Under the pieces are notes generated by a model. It did no database searches. It was not told the DNA's origin and saw only the letters and a list, made by a program, of their open reading frames with translations. A DNA stretch of 64,000 bases from Streptomyces sp. NBC_01549 (GTDB lineage: Bacteria; Actinomycetota; Actinomycetes; Streptomycetales; Streptomycetaceae), in contig NZ_JAPEPW010000001.1 in NCBI RefSeq assembly GCF_026339955.1, positions 5,141,001 through 5,205,000 on the forward strand, in the 5' to 3' direction. Both the position numbers and the translations under genes were made by a program. Positions 59,217-64,000 of this stretch are shown piece after piece (positions within the stretch are counted from its first letter, which is position 1; every line of letters begins with the position of its first letter).

Positions 59217-60143
59217 TCAGCGCAGGGCCGCTCGCAACGCCCCCTCGATCGACGGGAACGCGAAGGTGAAGCCCGAGGACAGCAGGCGGGAGGGGTGGAC
59301 GCGCTGGCTGCCCAGGATGTCGCCGGACATGTCGCCGAGGGCGAGGCGCAGGAGGGGAGCCGGGGTGGCGAAGACGGTCGGCCGGTGCAGGACGCGCCCC
59401 ATCGCCTCGGTGATCTCCCGGTTGGTGAGAGGCGTCGGCGCGGTGAGATTTACCGGCCCGGACACCGACGACGTGTCGATGAGGTGCCGGATCGCGGCCA
59501 CCTCGTCATGGAGGGAGATGTAGCTCCAGTACTGCCGGCCGTCTCCCATCCGCCCACCGAGACCCGCCTTGAAGAGCGGAAACAGCTTCCCCCACGCCCC
59601 GCCCTCCCGCGCCACCACCAGCCCCGTACGGGCGAAGACGGTACGGACACCCGCCTCCTGGGCCGGCGCCGCGGCCCCCTCCCACGCCACGCAGACGGAG
59701 GGAAGGAAACCCTCCCCGGGCGGCGCCGACTCGTCCACCACCCGGTCGCCCGTCTCGCCGTAGAACCCGATCGCACTCCCGTTGACGAACACCCGCGGCC
59801 GCTCGTCGAGCGAGGCCACCGCCTCGGCCAGCGTCGCCGTCCCCCGCACCCGGCTGTCCCGGATCTTCCGCTTGTACGCGTCCGTCCACCGCCGTGAAGC
59901 GACCCCCGCCCCCGCGAGGTTGACCACCGCCGCGCACCCGGCGAGCCCCCCGGTGTCCATCCGCTGCCTGTCCGGGTCCCACCGCAGCTCGTCCGTCCCG
60001 CGGGGCGCACGCCGTACGAGGCGGACCACCTCGTGTCCGTCCGCGATCAGGGAGCGCGTCAGGGCCGAACCGATCAGGCCGGACGCGCCGGCGATCGCGA
60101 CACGGGACCTAGGGGAATCCGGGGCAAGCGGTGAGTCGTTCAT
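59217..60143 (-). CDS. TIGR01777-family NAD-dependent epimerase-like protein
   Basis: The 308-residue SDR has VAIAGASGLIGSALTRSLIADGHEVVRLVRR, VVNLAGAGVASRRWTDAYKRKIRDSRV, GSAIGFYGETGDRVVDE and the C-terminal DUF1731 region (VFATPAPLLRLALGDMSGDILGSQRVHPSRLLSSGF). It is related to E. coli YfcH, whose substrate is unclear. It is divergent from the GNAT gene with about 70 bases between starts. Confidence 0.88.
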   Translation of the reverse strand: MNDSPLAPDSPRSRVAIAGASGLIGSALTRSLIADGHEVVRLVRRAPRGTDELRWDPDRQRMDTGGLAGCAAVVNLAGAGVASRRWTDAYKRKIRDSRVRGTATLAEAVASLDERPRVFVNGSAIGFYGETGDRVVDESAPPGEGFLPSVCVAWEGAAAPAQEAGVRTVFARTGLVVAREGGAWGKLFPLFKAGLGGRMGDGRQYWSYISLHDEVAAIRHLIDTSSVSGPVNLTAPTPLTNREITEAMGRVLHRPTVFATPAPLLRLALGDMSGDILGSQRVHPSRLLSSGFTFAFPSIEGALRAALR

Positions 60144-60214
60144 GCGCCCATCCTGCCGCGCGCACCGGGGAAACACCGGCCGGGACTCCACGGGGCCGCC
60201 GTACAGTGACCTGC

Positions 60215-60703
60215 ATGCCGGTACCACAGATACGCATCGCCACCCTCGACGACGAGGACGCGCTCGGCCGTCTCGACCGCGCCACCTGGTCCACCCTGCA
60301 CGCCGTCAAGCCGCGTCCCCAGCCGCCGTACGAATCCTTCTACAACGAGCGGTTCGGCCCCCGGGACCACCACGTGGCCGAACTCGACGGCGTCCTCGTC
60401 GGCTACATCAAGCTGGGCTATCCCACGCCCCTCGCCTCCAACTCCCACGTCCGGCAGATCCAGGGACTCGCCGTCGCCGAGGAGGCGCGCGGCACGGGCG
60501 TCGGACGGGCGCTGCTGCGGGCCGTGCAGGACGAGGCCCGACGCCAGGGCGCCCGGCGGATCACCCTGCGCGTCCTCGGCCACAACACCCCGGCACGGAA
60601 GCTGTACGAGTCCGAGGGCTTCGAGGTGGAGGGCGTCCTGCCCGAGGAGTTCCTGCTCGACGGCGAGTACGTCGACGACGTGTTCATGGGCCGCTTTCTC
60701 TGA
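60215..60703 (+). CDS. GNAT acetyltransferase
   Basis: The 162-residue protein has the GNAT acetyl-CoA motif IQGLAVAEEARGTGVGRALLRAVQDEARRQGARRITLRVLGHNTPARKLYESEGF, typical of RimI-like enzymes acetylating protein N-termini or small amines. A TACAGT -10-like box ends only about nine bases before ATG 60215, so the message is probably leaderless. A 15-bp minisatellite begins two bases after the stop. Confidence 0.85.
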   Translation: MPVPQIRIATLDDEDALGRLDRATWSTLHAVKPRPQPPYESFYNERFGPRDHHVAELDGVLVGYIKLGYPTPLASNSHVRQIQGLAVAEEARGTGVGRALLRAVQDEARRQGARRITLRVLGHNTPARKLYESEGFEVEGVLPEEFLLDGEYVDDVFMGRFL

Positions 60704-60705
60704 GC

Positions 60706-60825
60706 GGCCCCGAAGCCGACCGCCCCGAAGCCGACCGCCCCGAAGTCGACCGCCCCGAAGTCGACCGCCCCGAAGTCGACCGCCCCGAAGTCGACCGCCC
60801 CGAAGTCGACCGCCCCGGGGCCGAC
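60706..60825. repeat. Minisatellite, eight 15-bp units
   Basis: Eight head-to-tail units of CGCCCCGAAGTCGAC run from 60706 to 60825. Units 3-7 are identical, units 1 and 2 have C for T (unit 1 with a changed start), and unit 8 has GGGG for GAAG. It begins just after the GNAT stop. No frame through it is convincing as a separate gene. Confidence 0.93.
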
Positions 60826-60929
60826 GGCTACCGAACACTTGCCCAGTGCTCCAGCCTTCAGGGTGGAGGTGTAGGGCATCCTCGCCCTCGCGGCCCGGAG
60901 GGCCGCAGAGCCATGGCACTATCGCCTTG

Positions 60930-61103
60930 TCGGACAACGCGGTTGTCGGACCTACCGCCGGACGGGCGGGAAGTCAGGCCTGTGGAGGTCTGGTAAGACC
61001 GATCCTCACGGACTGGCGCGGACCCGTGAAGCAGGAATCCAAGGTGGTGCCGCGAAGCGGTAGGGACCGGAATCTCCAGCCCGCGGGCTGGAGAGGACGT
61101 CAA
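60930..61103 (+). mobile_element. IS605/TnpB right-end remnant (putative omega-RNA scaffold)
   Basis: The plus strand encodes SQACGGLVRPILTDWRGPVKQES, which resembles the last residues of streptomycete TnpB proteins (ACGG-VRP ... VKQE). It is followed by GGTAGGGACCGGAATCTCCA and the palindrome TCCAGCCCGCGGGCTGGA (61075-61092), then GAGGACGTCAA. This layout matches, from memory, IS605-type right ends, where TnpB guide RNA hairpins lie. The rest of tnpB is missing. Its TCAA end overlaps the MarP-like stop. Confidence 0.55.
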
Positions 61104-62284
61104 GAGGTGATCAGGTCGCCCGTGTCCACCTGGGTCGTCGCGGTCGCCGCGCGCCGGGCGTCGCCCGCGACCTCGTCGGCCGTCAGGACGTAACCCGTCT
61201 CGTTGTCCGAGGTGGAGCGGGCGAACACGACGCCGTACACCCTGCCGTCGGTGGTGAGGAGCGGGCCGCCGGAGTTGCCGGGGCGGACGGTGGAGCGGAT
61301 CGAGTAGATCTCCCGGGTGACCATGCTCGAGCTGTAGATGTTCTGGCCCCGCGCGTTGATCCGGTTCGCGACCGTGGCCGCCTGGAGATCCAGACCGCCG
61401 TCCTGCGGATAGCCCGCGACGACCGCGGAGTCGCCGCGCTTGGCGCTGTCGTCGAAGCGGAGAAGGGGGACCCTGAGGTCCGGTACGTACAGGACCGCGA
61501 CGTCCTTGCGAGGGTCGAAGAACACCACCCGCGCCGGGTACGCGCGGCCCACACCGCCCACCCGCACGGTCGGGTTGTCGATGCCCGCGACCACATGGGC
61601 GTTGGTCATCACATGCTGTGCCGCGTACGCGAACCCGCTGCCCTCCCGGCCCTGGTTGCCCGCGGCGCCCTCGATCTTCACCGTGCTGAGCTTGGCGGCG
61701 CTCGTCGCGGCCGCGGTGACGCTGTCGCCGGAGGGCTTCGCGACGCTCGTCGTCGGCTCGTTCTCGAACGGGTTGAAGACCTGCGGGAAACCCGCCTCCG
61801 TCAGCGCCGAGGTGGCCCGCGAGAACCAGGTGGGCGTGGTGTCCGGCATCGCGTTCTGTACCGCGCCCAGCAGCGCGGAGTTGCTGATCGACTGGGTGAT
61901 GAGGGTGGACGAGGAGGCTCCCAGGACGCTCGCGGCCACCCAGGCCACCAGCAGCACCGCCACCGTGTTCGCCGCCGCGCCGCCGATCCCGTCGGCCACC
62001 CGCAGCGGCCCCTGGTCCAGCTCGCGGCGCAGTTTCAGCGCCAGCCGGCCCGCCAGCTCGTGGCCCACCACAGCAGGCACCAGCACCGTCAGCACGGCCG
62101 TCACCGTCGCCGCCGACGTCCCCGCCGCGACCAGGTCCATCATCCACGGCAACACCCATACGCCGATGACGGCACCGCCGACGAAACCGGCCAGCGAGAC
62201 ACAGCCGGCGACCAGCCCGCGCCGGTAGCCGGACGCCGCGTAAGCAAGGATCACCAGCAACAGCAGGATGTCGAGCAGGTCCAC
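61100..62284 (-). CDS. MarP-like membrane serine protease (CvpA plus trypsin domain)
   Basis: The 394-residue protein has a CvpA-type region of four spans (LLDILLLLVILAYAASGYRRGLVAG to about residue 130) and a trypsin-like domain with the triad in VMTNAHVVAG, RKDVAVLYVP and VRPGNSGGPLL. In mycobacteria MarP supports acid and oxidative stress survival by cleaving a wall hydrolase. GTG 62284 has AAAGG upstream. The stop lies on the IS605 remnant, so the last residues may be altered. The divergent neighbour is a peptidoglycan amidase. Confidence 0.88.
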   Translation of the reverse strand: MDLLDILLLLVILAYAASGYRRGLVAGCVSLAGFVGGAVIGVWVLPWMMDLVAAGTSAATVTAVLTVLVPAVVGHELAGRLALKLRRELDQGPLRVADGIGGAAANTVAVLLVAWVAASVLGASSSTLITQSISNSALLGAVQNAMPDTTPTWFSRATSALTEAGFPQVFNPFENEPTTSVAKPSGDSVTAAATSAAKLSTVKIEGAAGNQGREGSGFAYAAQHVMTNAHVVAGIDNPTVRVGGVGRAYPARVVFFDPRKDVAVLYVPDLRVPLLRFDDSAKRGDSAVVAGYPQDGGLDLQAATVANRINARGQNIYSSSMVTREIYSIRSTVRPGNSGGPLLTTDGRVYGVVFARSTSDNETGYVLTADEVAGDARRAATATTQVDTGDLITS

Positions 62285-62471
62285 GGAGCCGCCTTTCTCT
62301 TGGGCCCCTTAGTACGTGTGGGGCGGGCCCAGTGATCAGGCACGCGCGCGGGGAGCCGGGAAACGGCCGAGCGCGCGTGGACCTGTAAAAACGTCCCGGA
62401 CCAGGACGATGGTTCCACCAGGTGGCACAGCACACATCGCGGAGGGATCGGAACCGGGCCAGGGTGGCTCC

Positions 62472-63281
62472 ATGCGTGTCTTCCGAAAAGCGTGGGGGGC
62501 ATGGACGCGGCCCACGCCGAGGGTGCGGGCGCGGCGCGCCGCCGTCGTGCTCGGGTGCGTGCCCGGTCTGCTCGCCGTGCTCGCGCTGGTGGTGTGTGTG
62601 GCCGGGGTGGACCGGAAGGTCGTCGTGCCCGAACGGCCGGCGGCCGCGCCGCAGTCCGCGGTCACGCACCGCGCGGTGCGGCCGGTCATCGTGCCGCGGT
62701 CGCGGTGGCTGGACGCCAGGAGCACACGCGCGCAGCCGCCCGCCCGCTACGACGACCACGTCGTCGCGGTCTTCGTGCACCACACCGACTCGCCGAACGC
62801 GTACGAGTGCGCCGACGTGCCCCGCATCATCCGCTCCCTCTACGACGGTCAGACCGGTGTCCGGCGGTGGGACGACATCGGGTACAACTTCCTCGTCGAC
62901 CGCTGCGGCACGATCTACGAAGGGCGGGCGGGAGGGGTCGAGCGGGCCGTCACCGGTGCGCATACGCAGGGGTTCAACCATGGCACCGCGGGGATCGCGG
63001 CCATCGGTACCTTCGGGGCGGGGACGCCGGTGCCGCGGGCGATGACCGAGGCGATCGCCGCGTTGGCGGCGTGGAAGCTGGGGCTGTCCGACGTGGACCC
63101 CCGTGCCACGGTGCGGCTCGTCTCCAGCAACGACCTCAGCCGGTACTCCGCCGGTACGGGTGCGGTCCTGCCCACGCTGGCCGGCCACGACGCCGGCTTC
63201 ATGACCAACTGCCCCGGCGCCGCGCTGACGTCCCAACTCCCCCACATCCGAGCCCGAGCCGCCCACCTCCAGGGCCGCTGA
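62472..63281 (+). CDS. PGRP-type N-acetylmuramoyl-L-alanine amidase
   Basis: The 269-residue protein has a signal or anchor segment (AAVVLGCVPGLLAVLALVVCVAGV) and an amidase_2/PGRP domain. The zinc site is suggested by VFVHHTDSPN, GAHTQGFN and MTNCPGAAL. It would cleave the amide link between the glycan and the peptide of peptidoglycan. It is divergent from the MarP-like protease, a pairing that suggests a shared wall-maintenance role. Confidence 0.88.
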   Translation: MRVFRKAWGAWTRPTPRVRARRAAVVLGCVPGLLAVLALVVCVAGVDRKVVVPERPAAAPQSAVTHRAVRPVIVPRSRWLDARSTRAQPPARYDDHVVAVFVHHTDSPNAYECADVPRIIRSLYDGQTGVRRWDDIGYNFLVDRCGTIYEGRAGGVERAVTGAHTQGFNHGTAGIAAIGTFGAGTPVPRAMTEAIAALAAWKLGLSDVDPRATVRLVSSNDLSRYSAGTGAVLPTLAGHDAGFMTNCPGAALTSQLPHIRARAAHLQGR

Positions 63282-63381
63282 CCACGAACGTGTTCACAGA
63301 CAGGCCACAGTCGGGTCAACGGTGTCTCAGATCGCCGCTCTCTAACGTTCTTCTCGTAACAGCCGACTGGAGGTGGGGAAG

Positions 63382-63650
63382 ATGAGCAGCAGGCGTACTG
63401 AGAAGACGGGCAAGGCGAACAAGGCGGCCGGTGCGGGGGGTTGGAACACCGCTTTGCGGACCCCGTGGACCGTGGCGTGCGCCGTGGTGGCGGTCCTCGT
63501 GGGCCCGCCGCGGCCACCGCCTCGGCACTGGACCGAGCCAACGCCGCACCCCCGTACCACGCCCACGAGAACCACGGGACACACCTCCCGTACGTCACCC
63601 CGTACGCCACACTGCCTCAGCCCCTGAAGCGCTCCCACAGCCTGGGATAG
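63382..63650 (+). pseudogene. Small secreted/membrane protein, frameshifted
   Basis: ATG 63382, with GGAGG upstream, begins MSSRRTEKTGKANKAAG and leads into a hydrophobic segment (TPWTVACAVVAVLVG). Near 63505 the sense continues in another frame as AAATASALDRANAAPPYHAH and on to YVTPYATLPQP before a stop at 63650. The second part looks like a mature secreted peptide after an Ala-rich cleavage site. One base seems gained or lost. It overlaps the convergent DUF4240 gene by 34 bases in this reading. Confidence 0.5.
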
Positions 63651-64000
63651 CGCTCGGAGAGCACGGACTCGTTCTCGAAGTCGAGCGGCGTACCCTCCGG
63701 CTCGGGCGGCGCCGGCGGAATGCCGAGGTCGGGCGAGACGACCCCGGTCAGCTGCTCGTACGCCTCGTCCGCGGCGTAACCGAGTTCCTCACCGTCCCCG
63801 TCGAGATCCTCGTCGAAGTCCTCCAGGAGGTCGGCGAGCGCGTCGGGATCGTGCATCGCGCCCTCGAAGACCTCCCGGCCCTGGCCGATCAGCCAGCAGC
63901 GGAAGAAGTCGAAGGCGTCGTCGCTCACCCCGTCGAGCAGGACCCACGCCGCGCCCCACAGATCCCAGCGGTAGGCGCGGTTGTAGCGGGCCTCGAAGTG
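63617..64000 (-). CDS. DUF4240-family protein (partial, cut by window end)
   Basis: The frame is open to the right edge, so the N-terminus is missing. The visible 127 residues include ARYNRAYRWDLWGAAWVLLDGVSDDAFDFFRCWLIGQGREVFEGAMHDPDALADLL, a clear DUF4240 pattern, then an acidic segment (EDFDEDLDGDGEELGYAADEAYEQLTG). Function is unknown. An internal ATG-like start at 63928 would give a 103-residue form, but conservation extends upstream of it. Confidence 0.8.
   Translation of the reverse strand, partial: HFEARYNRAYRWDLWGAAWVLLDGVSDDAFDFFRCWLIGQGREVFEGAMHDPDALADLLEDFDEDLDGDGEELGYAADEAYEQLTGVVSPDLGIPPAPPEPEGTPLDFENESVLSERYPRLWERFRG

Noticed and set aside
60418..60879. Minus-strand frame with GAVDF repeats, like a pentapeptide-repeat protein
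   Set aside because: The repeats are just the 15-bp minisatellite read backwards, the rest overlaps the GNAT gene, and no ribosome site or pentapeptide consensus is present.
1..64000. CRISPR array, tRNA, rRNA, prophage or biosynthetic cluster
   Set aside because: No spaced identical repeats, cloverleaf structures, phage genes or PKS/NRPS/RiPP genes were seen.

Overview
The window reads as Streptomyces chromosome: GC is very high, third codon positions are almost all G or C, starts are often GTG or TTG, ribosome sites are GGAGG-like, and terminators are long GC hairpins without U-tracts. From memory, the order glnA2 - glnE - malR/malEFG/aglA - amylopullulanase - glnII - glnA - lipA/lipB matches the conserved core of the S. 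coelicolor chromosome. No biosynthetic cluster, prophage, rRNA, tRNA or CRISPR array was seen.

Region 1 (1-13.6 kb): glnA2 (gamma-glutamylpolyamine synthetase-like), a membrane protein, a divergent GNAT/TetR pair around an operator, and an IS701-family element (3747-5191) inserted at the CTAG end of a 181-bp MITE (5192-5372). A secreted phosphoesterase - MFS - secreted propeller operon, glnE, a decayed TnpB-like remnant and a PAP2 membrane phosphatase follow.

Region 2 (13.6-28.3 kb): the maltodextrin regulon. It holds malR (LacI type), malE-malF-malG, the alpha-glucosidase aglA, a truncated and frameshifted alpha-amylase pseudogene, an intact secreted alpha-amylase and an 1800-residue secreted amylopullulanase. 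TTGCA-type half-sites upstream of malE, the amylase and the amylopullulanase are candidate MalR sites. Secreted enzymes would cut starch outside, MalEFG would import dextrins and AglA would finish them inside.

Region 3 (28.3-42.8 kb): a receiver/PP2C phosphatase, a tautomerase, a TetR regulator, a membrane protein with a degenerate sigma-like N-terminus, a TPR protein, a lipoprotein, a DUF1996 protein, a NarL-type two-component system and an epimerase-like SDR. Next come an orphan winged-helix regulator preceded by a 40-codon Cys-Cys leader ORF, glnII, and a secreted double-psi barrel-like protein.

Region 4 (42.8-64 kb): an ArsC-like protein, a lipoprotein, an alpha/beta-hydrolase to phosphotransferase fusion with an ISAs1-family element just upstream of its start, PspAB/HtpX, a secreted protein of FGFNNG repeats, glnA with a clear GlnR box, an RDD protein, a DUF4191 protein, lipA/lipB, an NsdA-like regulator, an FAD oxidoreductase, a TIGR01777 SDR, a GNAT followed by a 15-bp minisatellite, an IS605/TnpB right-end remnant, a MarP-like protease, a PGRP amidase, a frameshifted small secreted protein and a DUF4240 gene cut by the window edge.

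Nitrogen assimilation is a theme: glnA2, glnE, glnII and glnA all lie here. GlnA keeps Tyr397, the residue GlnE modifies, while GlnA2 has Trp at that place. Four copies of a dispersed intergenic repeat, several stop-codon-associated tandem duplications and two nested or promoter-proximal IS insertions are the main structural features.
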